A DNA stretch of 44,513 bases from Thermoplasmatota archaeon. Lineage in GTDB: Archaea > Thermoplasmatota > Thermoplasmata > Lutacidiplasmatales > JAMCUS01. The notes below the pieces were generated by a model. The model did no database searches, had not been told where the DNA came from, and worked only from the letters and a program-made list of their open reading frames with translations. A program made the translations under genes and the position numbers. Shown piece by piece: positions 9,267-18,393 of this stretch. Numbering within the stretch: the first letter of the stretch is position 1; every line of letters starts with the position of its first letter. The DNA is taken from assembly GCA_023379385.1 (NCBI GenBank), contig JAMCUS010000029.1:1-44513 (forward strand), written 5' to 3'.

Positions 9267-9683
9267 ATGGCAGATGATAAAGTAAAAATGGATAAAAGCA
9301 TTGCAGTGGAGCAGTACGACGCTACTATCAACAAGGCTTTGAAGATTTTGAAAGAGATGGATGATAAAGGATTTTTAGACAATTTCAAAATAATCGCTGA
9401 GATGAATCCTGTAAATGTAGAACTTATGTTTAAAATGCTGTTGAATGAGGACATGGTTAGAAAATTGGGACAGTTAGCAGCGATGGGCATCGCCATGATG
9501 AGCATAGCTACAAATCCAAAAATTGTTGAAATGGTAAACAATCTATCTATGAATTTCGAAACCTCTATAGAAAAGGCAGAAAATTCGCAACCTATTGGTT
9601 TATGGGGCATGTATAAAGAGATGAAGAATCCGCAACTGAACAAAACAATTAGGTTGTTATTGGAAATTGTAAAAAACCTTTAG
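9267..9683 (+). CDS. DUF1641 family protein
   Basis: The 138-residue helical protein ends with the DUF1641 hallmark QPIGLWGMYKEMKNPQLNKTIRLLLEIVKNL region, preceded by a small hydrophobic stretch (LAAMGIAMMSIAT). A Shine-Dalgarno AAGGTGAT lies before the ATG at 9267. DUF1641 proteins are known for sitting beside sulfide:quinone oxidoreductase-like or formate dehydrogenase-like genes; no biochemical role is established to my knowledge. Here it is the last gene of the DsrE-TusA-SQR run, so it may help attach or assemble the flavoprotein at the membrane (inference). Confidence 0.8.
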   Translation: MADDKVKMDKSIAVEQYDATINKALKILKEMDDKGFLDNFKIIAEMNPVNVELMFKMLLNEDMVRKLGQLAAMGIAMMSIATNPKIVEMVNNLSMNFETSIEKAENSQPIGLWGMYKEMKNPQLNKTIRLLLEIVKNL

Positions 9684-9799
9684 CCTCTGAACCTATTTCA
9701 TTAATTTTATTAGATGTATTTAGTTGATTATTTATAAAAATAGATGGGGTTCTTGCCAAATTATCACCAATATTATAAAAATTTTGAAGTGAATGTTAA

Positions 9800-10447
9800 A
9801 TAGAACTTTCATCTCTGCCAGTGGGAAGCCCCCTTTCGCAAGACAGGGAATGAAAGCGAGTATAATATGTCATACTATTTAAATAGCATATAAACATATC
9901 CTATACCCATATTACTATGGTTATCAGAACTTATCAATATAGGTTATATCTAAATAAAAAACTGTTAAAATATTGAATTATCTACTGGAACTATGCAGAA
10001 ATGTTAGGCAACGGCACAGTAAGTACAGAAATAACTAATCCAAAATTAATAGAGAAATATAAAAAGGTATTAAGGTATTATTGAAACAACTCTCTAATAA
10101 GAAAAAACGCACTCACAATAGAAACGGGGCAGGAGATAAATTAGCCGGGAAACGGCGTAAGTTAGCAAATGCAAGAGAAGATGCATTACAGAAAGCATCA
10201 AATGAAATAGTAAAGAAGGACTTATCCGTGAGAATCCATAGTTGTAATAACTGTGGATTGGAAATGGACAGGGATCTTAACGCTGCTCTGAACATAAGAG
10301 AGAGGTTAGATCTCATATAGCATTCATACGGAACGTGTGGAACTCTGTAAAAAAGGTTGCAGATGCACTGACCACTACTCAAATAAATGAGCAAGTCGGA
10401 ACGATGAAGCAGGAAGCTCCGTCCTTAAGGGCGGCGGGGTAGTTCAC
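9800..10447 (+). mobile_element. Decayed tnpB-only IS605/IS1341-type element (copy 1)
   Basis: The stretch matches the intact element at 23250-24783 at both ends of its tnpB and in its last ~110 bases. The left side holds a 7-bp inverted repeat (CTTTCAT/ATGAAAG, about 9804-9850) around a G/C-rich segment. The right end is conserved: GAACTCTGTAAAA, then ACGATGAAGCAGGAAGCTCC, then a CCTTAAGG-centred hairpin (10419-10434), then GTAGTTCAC ending at 10447. The left boundary is uncertain. The right boundary lies 19 bases before a tRNA gene. Confidence 0.7.
9917..10321 (+). pseudogene. tnpB: tnpB pseudogene with large internal deletions
   Basis: The ATG at 9917 starts MVIRTYQYRLYLNKK, matching the N-terminus of the intact TnpB (MIRTYQYRLYPNKK), but a stop follows after 18 codons. 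The sequence then jumps to the region around EITNPKLIEKYKK, and a 79-codon open segment (10081-10320) covers KKRTHNRNGAGDK...NIRER. In that segment the part holding the RuvC glutamate and the first zinc-finger CXXC is missing: the junction joins EIVKK to DLSVRIH. Both sides of the deletion in the intact copy contain GTAAAGAAGG-like sequence, so the deletion may have used a short microhomology. It cannot encode an active nuclease. Confidence 0.85.
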
Positions 10448-10466
10448 TTTCAGTGTCGCTATAAAG

Positions 10467-10541
10467 GGGGCTGTGGGGTAGCTTGGTCCATCCTTCGGGC
10501 TTTGGGAGCCTGAGACTCCGATTCAAATTCGGACAGCCCCA
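10467..10541 (+). tRNA. tRNA-Pro (anticodon UGG)
   Basis: Cloverleaf by hand: acceptor GGGGCTG pairs with CAGCCCC and discriminator A at 10541; D-stem GGGT/ATCC with loop AGCTTGGTCC; anticodon stem CGGGC/GCCTG (one G-T pair) around loop TTTGGGA, giving anticodon TGG; variable region AGAC; T-stem TCCGA/TCGGA around TTCAAAT. No CCA is encoded and no intron is seen. No clear TATA box is present at the usual place because the tnpB relic ends at 10447; CTATAAA sits directly against the 5' end. Confidence 0.95.
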
Positions 10542-10577
10542 TAAAATTTTATATATGGTGGCAACATCATTCTGCCG

Positions 10578-10604
10578 TCACACCAAGGTGTGAAGTAATA
10601 TATA
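10578..10604 (+). promoter_or_regulatory. Palindrome abutting a TATA box upstream of the zinc-finger gene
   Basis: TCACACCAAGGTGTGA (10578-10593) is a perfect 7-bp inverted repeat with a two-base centre. It lies six bases before TATATA (10599-10604), which is ~26 bases before the ATG at 10627. It could be a regulator site over the BRE/TATA region, or a terminator hairpin for the tRNA; no T-run follows, which favours the first. Confidence 0.4.
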
Positions 10605-10626
10605 CAATTTGAATTACTATTAAATT

Positions 10627-11256
10627 ATGAGGTATACAACAATGAGCGAAGAAGTAATAAGAATTCCGTTATATTGTGAGATATGCAAAAAGGAAACAAT
10701 GCACAATATATTAGAAAAAAAGGTATATAAAAAAAGCATAAAATTAAAGGTAAAATGCCTTACCTGTAGAACGGTTAATGAGCATACTGAAAACAGTGAA
10801 GGAAGGCATAAAAAGGATGTAAAACTCATTATAAGTTATAGAGATATCAGTAATATTGAGAACTCCAAATTAGATAATGGTTCTACATATTCAGTAGGAG
10901 ATGTATTAACTCTCAATGAAAAAACAATAAAAATAATTAAAATAGACACGATAAATAATAGGCATGTTAGGTATGCTAAAGGTTCGGATATACATACGTT
11001 ATGGACATTGAATTACGATAAAATTCCAGTTAAGGTGTCCATAAATAGAAATAGGGTGACAGAGAGCCATATAATAGAGGTAAAGCCTGAACATATATTC
11101 AAAATAGGAGATGTGATGAATCTATTTGGAATGAGTGTTACCATTACATCAATAAAAGCAATCGATTACCTTTATAAAAAAGGATCTGTTGAAGCAGCAG
11201 ACATTGTCAGAATCTATACCAAAAAGCGTTTTACCAGAAGATTATATAGGCATTAA
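10627..11256 (+). CDS. HVO_0476-type archaeal zinc-finger protein (COG1326)
   Basis: A 209-residue basic protein with an N-terminal zinc ribbon (YCEICKKETMHNIL...KCLTCRTVNEH: CXXC and CXXC) followed by two beta-rich repeats, each with a phrase like YSVGDVLTLNEKTIKIIKID and FKIGDVMNLFGMSVTITSIKA, which look like two related OB/SH3-like barrels. It matches the conserved archaeal COG1326 group; role unknown, but nucleic acid or ribosome binding is plausible from the fold and charge (inference). The TATA box 26 bases upstream favours leaderless translation from the ATG at 10627; a second ATG at 10642 would also work. Confidence 0.75.
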   Translation: MRYTTMSEEVIRIPLYCEICKKETMHNILEKKVYKKSIKLKVKCLTCRTVNEHTENSEGRHKKDVKLIISYRDISNIENSKLDNGSTYSVGDVLTLNEKTIKIIKIDTINNRHVRYAKGSDIHTLWTLNYDKIPVKVSINRNRVTESHIIEVKPEHIFKIGDVMNLFGMSVTITSIKAIDYLYKKGSVEAADIVRIYTKKRFTRRLYRH

Positions 11257-11324
11257 TATAAATGTGCAATATCATTATGATTCAAGACTAATTTATGGAT
11301 TGTATATGGTAAACTTAGGCATTG

Positions 11325-11418
11325 TGAATAAATAATATGGACATTTACACAAGAACTTATTTATAAAAATTAAATATAAATAATTGTCTAATTAAATTAC
11401 TGTATCATAGATAAGATG
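11325..11418 (+). repeat. Intergenic repeat, copy A (related to 18394-18483)
   Basis: GAATAAATAA..., CATTTACACAA, TTTAT, ATAAA and TAATTAAAT...CTTAG/CATAG occur in the same order and spacing here and at 18394-18483, at roughly 70% identity over 90 bases by eye. There is no coding potential. Copy A lies after the zinc-finger gene; copy B precedes the complete sedolisin gene. Confidence 0.6.
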
Positions 11419-11499
11419 TAGGAGCGGCCTATATATCAGATGTTCCAAGAGAATTTTTAAAAAGATCTATGAATACATGCTATGCTAGGTCTTTATATC

Positions 11500-11868
11500 T
11501 TACGTTTATTATTTATTTTCTTTATGGTGGCTACGGTTACCCCTTTATTTTCTATTGCTACGGGCATATCCAGCCCAGGTACCTTCATTAGATTTATTCT
11601 CAACACCCCTGCCCTAGGCATTTGCTTCTATTTTAAGGTCGATTCAATAGCACTCGTCTCTCCCAGGAGATCATTTAGAAATGTTTGCAATAATACGATG
11701 TTTGCTCTTTCTTCTATCATGACAAAGCTCTTTTATCAGAAAGAACGTGTATATGCTTCCGTCTATGGTAGCGTCATGTTCACCAACATACGTAAGGGCA
11801 TAAGGCATTACAGGTATACAAATGCGTCTATAATTAGTGAGTACAAATAAATAAAAACTTATGCACAT
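11500..11868 (-). pseudogene. Probable decayed IS1634-like transposase fragment
   Basis: The minus strand reads DGSIYTFFLIKELCHDRRKSKHRIIANISK up to a stop near 11671, and a one-base shift carries on as FLNDLLGETSAIESTLK. The phrase matches the N-terminal style of the transposase starting at 44273 (NGRIYRYLMEAYRDSHTGKPKQRIVAYYG). No start, catalytic residues or further domains are intact. The rest of this 750-base gap (11257-12032) contains the intergenic repeat and AT-rich DNA; a plus-strand open frame at 11482-11850 looks like the antisense of this relic. Confidence 0.4.
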
Positions 11869-12000
11869 TTGATAGTAAAAATTGGTTGAAAGATTCGGTA
11901 TATGCTGCTAATGACAATGGGAGAAGCCATGCACGGGCGAGTGCAGTTTATATGCGGAGAGTGAGGATACGTTGTGTATTTGGTATTTTACAGGTTAACC

Positions 12001-12008
12001 ATATATAA
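12001..12008 (+). promoter_or_regulatory. TATA box of the giant surface-protein gene
   Basis: ATATATAA is centred ~28 bases before the ATG at 12033. An upstream in-frame ATG at 12012 would lie before the predicted transcript start, so 12033 is preferred. Confidence 0.55.
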
Positions 12009-12032
12009 TGCATGTGTCACTATATATTATTG

Positions 12033-15000
12033 ATGTATGATAGAATACGTTCCAAAATAAGAGCTGAAAGGAAAGGTGCAATTCCTTTTTCTTTAATATC
12101 TGTAATTATCCTCGTGTTATCCTCTTTTGCAATTATATATATCAGTGGAGTGCAGAATAGATGGGAAATTGCCAACAATAACTCTAATATTTCCGGTATA
12201 CAGTCAGAATACAAAAATATGGAAACATATGTACAAACATTAGCTGTAAATGCAGCTTTAAGTTCATTAAAAAATGTTTCCAGTAACGGATATATGTGGA
12301 TGTTAAATGCAAAAACAGAGCAGAACTTTCTTGAGATGCTATACAACAACATAGATAACAACAATGGTTATATGAACAGCTATTCGATTACTATTCCTGG
12401 GTTTCCAGACAGTGTGTCTATAACAACAAGCACAGTGCCATTCAATTATAATGGCACAAACGGACTTGGAATGGCTGTTGAAATGAGAACACCGGTAGCC
12501 GTAAGGATAGCTGGTTCAGTGCCCATAGACATTGTTAATCCGCAAACTGGTGCTAAATTGGAAGCAGCCGTATCTATCAATGAAGTAGTGCCCAGTACAA
12601 TATCATTTTTAATGTCTTCATCAAACCTTGTTAAATATGATTTTTCATCTGTAGGTATAGGGATGAAAATCGTTCATTTAATATTGCAGGCAGAGGCAGA
12701 AAATGGTGTAATCCTTACTGCATCAAAAGTAAATAATGCTCTGCAATTTGCGTTATATTTGGTAGAAGCGATGGTGTACAGGATCACCTCTGATTCAAAA
12801 ATGAATGCACTGTTAAGCAACATGCCACAAAACGAGCTTCTACACATGAATCCTGTTGCGTTATATAACGAAATGTATGGAACATCTTATGTTATTAATT
12901 CATATTATTCGTTGAATCCCACTATATACCTTGATCTTGGAAACTACGGAACATCATTTGTATTTGATGGTTCATGGGATAGTATTGCAAATATGATAAG
13001 AAGCTACGCAGTAACCACCACTATAAATAATAGTGTAACTATCTCTATAGATAGATACCAGTATTCCCCCCCTTTTACTTTGAAACCAGGATATTGGAAT
13101 GGATTTATACAAGGTGCAAATGTATACGACATTAATATAAATAATTTTAATTTTTCTATTATGGCTAAGGAGGCATATACCAATAATCCATCCACCTATA
13201 CCACATTATATAATGTAAATACGATGACACGTGTATACAATTTCGTATCTTCAACATCAACCATTAGCCCACCAAGTATGCATAATCCTTACTGGTTTGT
13301 TACGCAATTTGCAGCTATACTTGATCCATCTAGCATAATAAATATATCTGTTTATAATCAAAGTGGTTATAATGCATATGCCTTCACCCCTGGTACGCTT
13401 ATAAGTGTAAACCTCAATGGTATGTCTATGGGGTTGTTTTCCCCATTTAATGCAATTACATTAAATAATGTTGGTGTGGGAGATAATCAGGTAGCAGTTA
13501 CTATAAAATATCCGAACGGTATGATGGAATATGGTAATGTAACAGTAAACGTAGAAAGCAGTTCTAGATACAATGTGAGAATCAATACGACATCTGAAAT
13601 TAATACACAGGAATTGGATACAATAGAGATGACGTATCTCAAGGATACCCCTCATCAGTTATGGATACCAAAATTATCTCAATTATTTGCATCATTGGTT
13701 GGTTATCCATATCCATCAAATTCATCAAATTTCCAATTTAACAATTCAACCACCAGTCAGCAAGTTGATAGTGCCTTTAATGCGTATTTAACATGGGCAA
13801 CCGGGTTTATAAGCTATATATCGGCAAATCAGTTATCTCTATCATTTGAAAATAATTTTGAAGGATATTCGCTGATTGAGGGTATCGTATCGTCTTTAGA
13901 AATGTGGAAGCAGATAGTGAGTACATTGATAACTGTGAATGAACAGTACGGAGTTAAAGCTACGTTGCAACAGCTTAACTACACAATGGAGAATATAGCT
14001 ACGTATTATCCAACTGCGGCAGGAATGGATATGCCATTTTCATTTATGGAAGGATTTGCAGCACCATCTGGGTTTATAGTTGCTTTTATGAATATGATGA
14101 ATGTTGTTCCAGCATATGTATCAATGTACCAGAAAATGTATAATTACATAACCTCTGCATCATCAACCCTTATAAATTTGTATGACTCTTTGCCATCAAC
14201 CATGGCTTTTACCTTTATATGGATAATCAACTATCCTACAGAAAATCTATCACAAATTGAGTTCAGTATAACGCATAACGTACAGATATGGAAAGGATTG
14301 TCCATTAATGTAACAAAAGACCTGAATAGTATAGGTGTACCTGATACCATAATTGGAATGGAGGCATGGTTGCTGGTATACTATGCATACGATCAATTTA
14401 ATCCAATAAGTAACAGCTTAGAAATTATTATGCCTGGTAATGCTAACTTTTACAATGGTGAGATAAGCAAAATAGTAAATGAACTGAACAATATGGGTGG
14501 AATGGATCAACTGACAACCTTTACTGGTATTTTGATAGTAAAACAGATGGCAGCGGAAAACCTCAGTTGGAGCAAATATGTAAATAATTTGGTACCGTAT
14601 TCATCTAACATAAATAATGTGTCCTATAAGCTTCAGCTTAATGGAATTGTAGCAACCTCCTTAATAGCTGCAGTAGTACTATATAAATTTGTATATGAAC
14701 AGAATGTGAGTTGGAATTCCTATCTCAACAATCTTGAGGGAATTCTTTCTAACCTGAATCAGAGTTTAAATGACCTTAAAGCTCTAAAAATGGATAATTT
14801 GTGGGAAGCGTTAGGGGCAATAGTGATCGGGAAGTTCTTTATAGGAGAAAACATGAGCTGGAGTCAATACATGTCGAGTGTAACCTCCTATCTTAACGAT
14901 ATAACTGAATTAAATAATGGATTTGCTAGTTTAGGCATTAACAACGTAGTAGGATTTGGATTGGTGATCCTAGCAAAATATACACTTGCATCAAATACTA

Positions 15001-18000
15001 GCTGGAGTAATTATCTTAATAATATATCTGGATTCTGGATGCCTGCCATTTTGAGTTTAAATAATGAGTTTCAGAAGTTAGGCATCAATAATGTTGTGGG
15101 ATTCGCAGCGGTGATATTGGGTAAATTTATACTTCTTCCAAATTCTGATTGGTCTGGATATTTCAAATGGGCATCCACACATGGGGTAAGTGATATCAAT
15201 ACGATAATGAGCAGCTTTAAAACTCTGGGCATTAATAATATCTGGGGATTTGCGGCACTGGTGCTTGGTAAATTTATAGTTGGAGCGAACCAGACATGGG
15301 CAGGATACCTAGATAGTGCATCAACTAATCTGGGTTTTATAGCATCTATAAAAGATAAATTGCAGGAAACAGGTATAAATGGATTTGCCGGATTAGCTGC
15401 AGTAGTAGCAGGTAAATTTGTATTCGGAGCTAATGATACATGGGAATCATATTTATCCACTATAAACCATTCATTAAGTGCCCTCTTAGCATTAAAGAAA
15501 GATTTTAAGGCAATGGGGTTAAACAGTAATTTTGGATATCTTGGATTCGCAGCAGCTATTGCGGTAAAGTACATTTTCCTTAAAAATGAAAGCTGGAGCA
15601 ACTATTTTAAACAGATAACCAAGTATTCCGTGTACTTAATGCAGGGTATTACCTTCATTAAGAAAATGGTAAATAAATACGGCGTTGGAGTAACCCTACT
15701 AGCAGGAGCGGCAGCGGTAGCTGCCTTCTTTACAGCTAAAGAGATCTTTGCACCCGATGAATCGATAAGTCAGTTTGGTTCGCAGCTATTCAAGAGTGGG
15801 TCGTTCTGGTTTGGTAAAGTATCAGCGCTCTACGGAATTTTCCAGAAGTATGGAAATATGCCTGAGGTGTTGAGGCTAACCTTCCAGATAGGAAATGTTG
15901 TAACGTTAGTTGACAAAACGGCTCTTTACTTTATAAAAGGAGGTAATGGTGTATACAGCATATTATCCACATCAACATGGCAAACTATACACAGTTTTAT
16001 TAAAACATATTTATACCTACCTTTACAGATAATACAGGTAGTAGAGGAAGGCATCAGTGCCGTAACAAAGACCATAACCCTTATACAACAATGGAGTGAT
16101 TATCATAACTGGGGTAATCCTGTAAAAGATGTTTTATTAATTTTAAATACCGTTCAGGTAATTTTGGTGGACATCACATTTGCAATGGAGGTAGTTGATA
16201 CGGTAGTTGCAATTATAGATACAATAGATGCAGGTCTTATAACTATGAATACATATGCAGATGAGATACCTGTATTGCAGGAAATCAGTTTAATAATTAC
16301 GGCTATAATGCTCTATATAGAAGGTGTTATGATTGGTACTGCACTCGCCATAGAGATGTTTCAGCAGCAATTGACAATAGATCATGGAAGTGTTGCTGAA
16401 ACTTTACTAAATTTATTTACAGATTTTTTCAGTCCCAGAACCGCCTTTTTTGATGTAATAGCGGGTATTTTACCGGTTATTGTTCCAATAATGCTTTTTG
16501 AAGAAGGCAAAATTGGGTGGGGGATTGCATCAATTTTTATTATGCCACTCATAGCACCTCTGGTGTTACTAATAGGTTTATTATCCATGATATATAATCT
16601 GATTTTTAATTGGAATGGGGTTATGGCATTCCTTTTTGGAAGTCCAAGTGATTATTCACCCAGCGTGAACAATCACCAAATTGTAAAAATGGAAAGCTCT
16701 TTGTCAGACAATTTGCAGAGTACACTATCTACAGTTGCAAATATAAATTCAATGAAACCTAGTGAAACATTTTCTGCTGCAGGAAGTACGGCTGGAGAGA
16801 TGTATGCCTTATCAAATATAGCAATGTTTACCACTAATTCTCACCTCTCTCATTCCTACTGGAATGCCACCAAATGGGAATCTGACCAGAGTAGTGCATA
16901 TTTCAGGTATGCTATAACAGAAAAATCTACCAGGTGGAGCGTAATGAATTTCTGGGAATCTGCCTTGGATTTAGTATCAAGAGGGTATAGCACGTCTGGA
17001 GGTGGTGTAGGTACTGGAAAGGTTGCAAGAGGGTTTAAACATACAATCTCTGTCACGGCATGTGGATTATTCGGATGCACTACTGATCATTATACACATA
17101 GCTATGCCGGTAATATCTACGTTGTTGCAAACAAAACATCTAAAAACTATACAATAGCAAATAACTACATTCAGCGTACATTAGCAAATCCTAACGACGC
17201 CATTATGTATCCTAATCTTAATATGTATGGTAACGCACCCTTTTTAATGCAAAATACAAGTGATGTAGAAAATTTACTCATGAATATGAATAGCACCATT
17301 GCGAATGCATTAAACGTTCATTTATCCATATATGCACCGGATGGCAAAATTATTGATTCACAGTCTGGCCATGGATTACAGACGTGGATCAATGAATTAA
17401 AAACTGCAGGAGTGGATCTATCTAGTTGGAGCAATCTATTGTCAGGCGCCAAATTTAATTTATCATACGTAGACCATTTTGGTAATGCTACCGGATATAG
17501 TGAAAGTTTAGGCATGGAACGTATATACTTGGAACCTGCTTTGAGATCTGTTAATTTAACGATAACATCCGATAGCAGTTCTACCTTTTACTACGATTCC
17601 AATGTAGGAAGTGGATATGCACATACACGCGTTACCTTACAGGTATTTTCCAATAAAGGCAGTTCATTTTATATCTATCTTACCCCTGGTACATATACAT
17701 TCAACTGGAGCTCCCCAGTCCCAGAAAGCAATAATACAAAGTTCTCTTTAACTGTACCCACGTCAAAAACAGTTACCCTGTATCCGTTTACGTCACCAAA
17801 GTTCTACAACCCAAGCAATAATATCTATATAAATGTTATTTTCTATACAACCTTTTATTTGAAAATTAATGATATGGCTACACCTATTCAATACGTCGGC
17901 TACCAAAACATAGAAAATAATACATATATATTCAAACATAAAGACTGGGTAAATATAACTTATACTAACCCGGTAACCGGTTACACTACAACAGTGCTCG

Positions 18001-18377
18001 AATATGAGGGCATATTCAACGCGACAGGATCGCACTATATCTATACATATGGTAAACTTAATAATAACAGCATAGCACTTCCAGTGTCATCGTACAGCCC
18101 ATATTTTGGTAATGGTGTGCCATCAAAATCTATCTTACCATATATTACAATCAATACGGCATTCCTTGTTGGAAATTACACGTACTGGTCATGGACCAAA
18201 TCCATTATATGGAAAAATAAAACTGTAGTTTCACCTTACTGGTTTATTAATAATTACTACGACATACCGTTAACTCTCTCCTTCCTTAACATAACAATCA
18301 ATTACTACATGGGGTGGTATCCTGCAGAATTCAATACATCTAGTAATTGGGTGTATGTGAATGCAAATTGGCAATAA
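12033..18377 (+). CDS. Giant (2,114 aa) surface/membrane protein with prepilin-like N-terminus and 49-residue repeats
   Basis: I do not recognise a named family. From the ATG at 12033 it begins with a basic segment and one hydrophobic helix (RKGAIPFSLISVIILVLSSFAIIYIS). The KG/A junction resembles an archaeal class III (prepilin) signal. A long Asn/Ser/Tyr-rich region with many N-X-S/T sequons (~40-800) follows. Then come about eight repeats of 49 residues (~820-1211), each with a hydrophobic helix, NxSWSxY and an amphipathic helix. After these are several long hydrophobic segments (~1330-1530), including a strong candidate membrane hairpin around IIAGILPVIVPIML/IAPLVLLIGLLSMIYNLIF-like sequence, and a ~590-residue beta-rich, glycosylatable C-terminal region with a possible small disulfide loop (ACGLFGCTT). 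There is no C-terminal anchor. Inference: a cell-envelope component, mostly outside the cell, anchored by the N-terminal helix and mid-region helices. It is followed 203 bases later by a membrane-anchored sedolisin. Confidence 0.8.
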   Translation: MYDRIRSKIRAERKGAIPFSLISVIILVLSSFAIIYISGVQNRWEIANNNSNISGIQSEYKNMETYVQTLAVNAALSSLKNVSSNGYMWMLNAKTEQNFLEMLYNNIDNNNGYMNSYSITIPGFPDSVSITTSTVPFNYNGTNGLGMAVEMRTPVAVRIAGSVPIDIVNPQTGAKLEAAVSINEVVPSTISFLMSSSNLVKYDFSSVGIGMKIVHLILQAEAENGVILTASKVNNALQFALYLVEAMVYRITSDSKMNALLSNMPQNELLHMNPVALYNEMYGTSYVINSYYSLNPTIYLDLGNYGTSFVFDGSWDSIANMIRSYAVTTTINNSVTISIDRYQYSPPFTLKPGYWNGFIQGANVYDININNFNFSIMAKEAYTNNPSTYTTLYNVNTMTRVYNFVSSTSTISPPSMHNPYWFVTQFAAILDPSSIINISVYNQSGYNAYAFTPGTLISVNLNGMSMGLFSPFNAITLNNVGVGDNQVAVTIKYPNGMMEYGNVTVNVESSSRYNVRINTTSEINTQELDTIEMTYLKDTPHQLWIPKLSQLFASLVGYPYPSNSSNFQFNNSTTSQQVDSAFNAYLTWATGFISYISANQLSLSFENNFEGYSLIEGIVSSLEMWKQIVSTLITVNEQYGVKATLQQLNYTMENIATYYPTAAGMDMPFSFMEGFAAPSGFIVAFMNMMNVVPAYVSMYQKMYNYITSASSTLINLYDSLPSTMAFTFIWIINYPTENLSQIEFSITHNVQIWKGLSINVTKDLNSIGVPDTIIGMEAWLLVYYAYDQFNPISNSLEIIMPGNANFYNGEISKIVNELNNMGGMDQLTTFTGILIVKQMAAENLSWSKYVNNLVPYSSNINNVSYKLQLNGIVATSLIAAVVLYKFVYEQNVSWNSYLNNLEGILSNLNQSLNDLKALKMDNLWEALGAIVIGKFFIGENMSWSQYMSSVTSYLNDITELNNGFASLGINNVVGFGLVILAKYTLASNTSWSNYLNNISGFWMPAILSLNNEFQKLGINNVVGFAAVILGKFILLPNSDWSGYFKWASTHGVSDINTIMSSFKTLGINNIWGFAALVLGKFIVGANQTWAGYLDSASTNLGFIASIKDKLQETGINGFAGLAAVVAGKFVFGANDTWESYLSTINHSLSALLALKKDFKAMGLNSNFGYLGFAAAIAVKYIFLKNESWSNYFKQITKYSVYLMQGITFIKKMVNKYGVGVTLLAGAAAVAAFFTAKEIFAPDESISQFGSQLFKSGSFWFGKVSALYGIFQKYGNMPEVLRLTFQIGNVVTLVDKTALYFIKGGNGVYSILSTSTWQTIHSFIKTYLYLPLQIIQVVEEGISAVTKTITLIQQWSDYHNWGNPVKDVLLILNTVQVILVDITFAMEVVDTVVAIIDTIDAGLITMNTYADEIPVLQEISLIITAIMLYIEGVMIGTALAIEMFQQQLTIDHGSVAETLLNLFTDFFSPRTAFFDVIAGILPVIVPIMLFEEGKIGWGIASIFIMPLIAPLVLLIGLLSMIYNLIFNWNGVMAFLFGSPSDYSPSVNNHQIVKMESSLSDNLQSTLSTVANINSMKPSETFSAAGSTAGEMYALSNIAMFTTNSHLSHSYWNATKWESDQSSAYFRYAITEKSTRWSVMNFWESALDLVSRGYSTSGGGVGTGKVARGFKHTISVTACGLFGCTTDHYTHSYAGNIYVVANKTSKNYTIANNYIQRTLANPNDAIMYPNLNMYGNAPFLMQNTSDVENLLMNMNSTIANALNVHLSIYAPDGKIIDSQSGHGLQTWINELKTAGVDLSSWSNLLSGAKFNLSYVDHFGNATGYSESLGMERIYLEPALRSVNLTITSDSSSTFYYDSNVGSGYAHTRVTLQVFSNKGSSFYIYLTPGTYTFNWSSPVPESNNTKFSLTVPTSKTVTLYPFTSPKFYNPSNNIYINVIFYTTFYLKINDMATPIQYVGYQNIENNTYIFKHKDWVNITYTNPVTGYTTTVLEYEGIFNATGSHYIYTYGKLNNNSIALPVSSYSPYFGNGVPSKSILPYITINTAFLVGNYTYWSWTKSIIWKNKTVVSPYWFINNYYDIPLTLSFLNITINYYMGWYPAEFNTSSNWVYVNANWQ
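14490..15665 (+). repeat. About eight 49-residue protein repeats within the giant surface protein
   Basis: Units align without gaps larger than a few residues: LGINNVVGFAAVILGKFI, a short loop with N and then (S/T)W(S/E/A)xY, then a 20-residue amphipathic stretch ending in Lxx(L/F)xx. The length (1,176 bp, 392 codons) equals 8 x 49. DNA identity between units is low, so the repeat is old and kept by selection on the protein, unlike the fresh repeats at 1299-3655. Confidence 0.75.
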
Positions 18378-18393
18378 ATGCCGCTATGGCATA

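Noticed and set aside
11482-11850. 122-codon plus-strand open frame in the gap before the giant gene
   Set aside because: No family features, and the opposite strand carries a more convincing transposase-like phrase, so this is probably its antisense.
18378-18392. Hairpin ATGCCGCTATGGCAT as a terminator of the giant gene
   Set aside because: The stem is only 5 bp and no T-run follows, so it is not called as a terminator.
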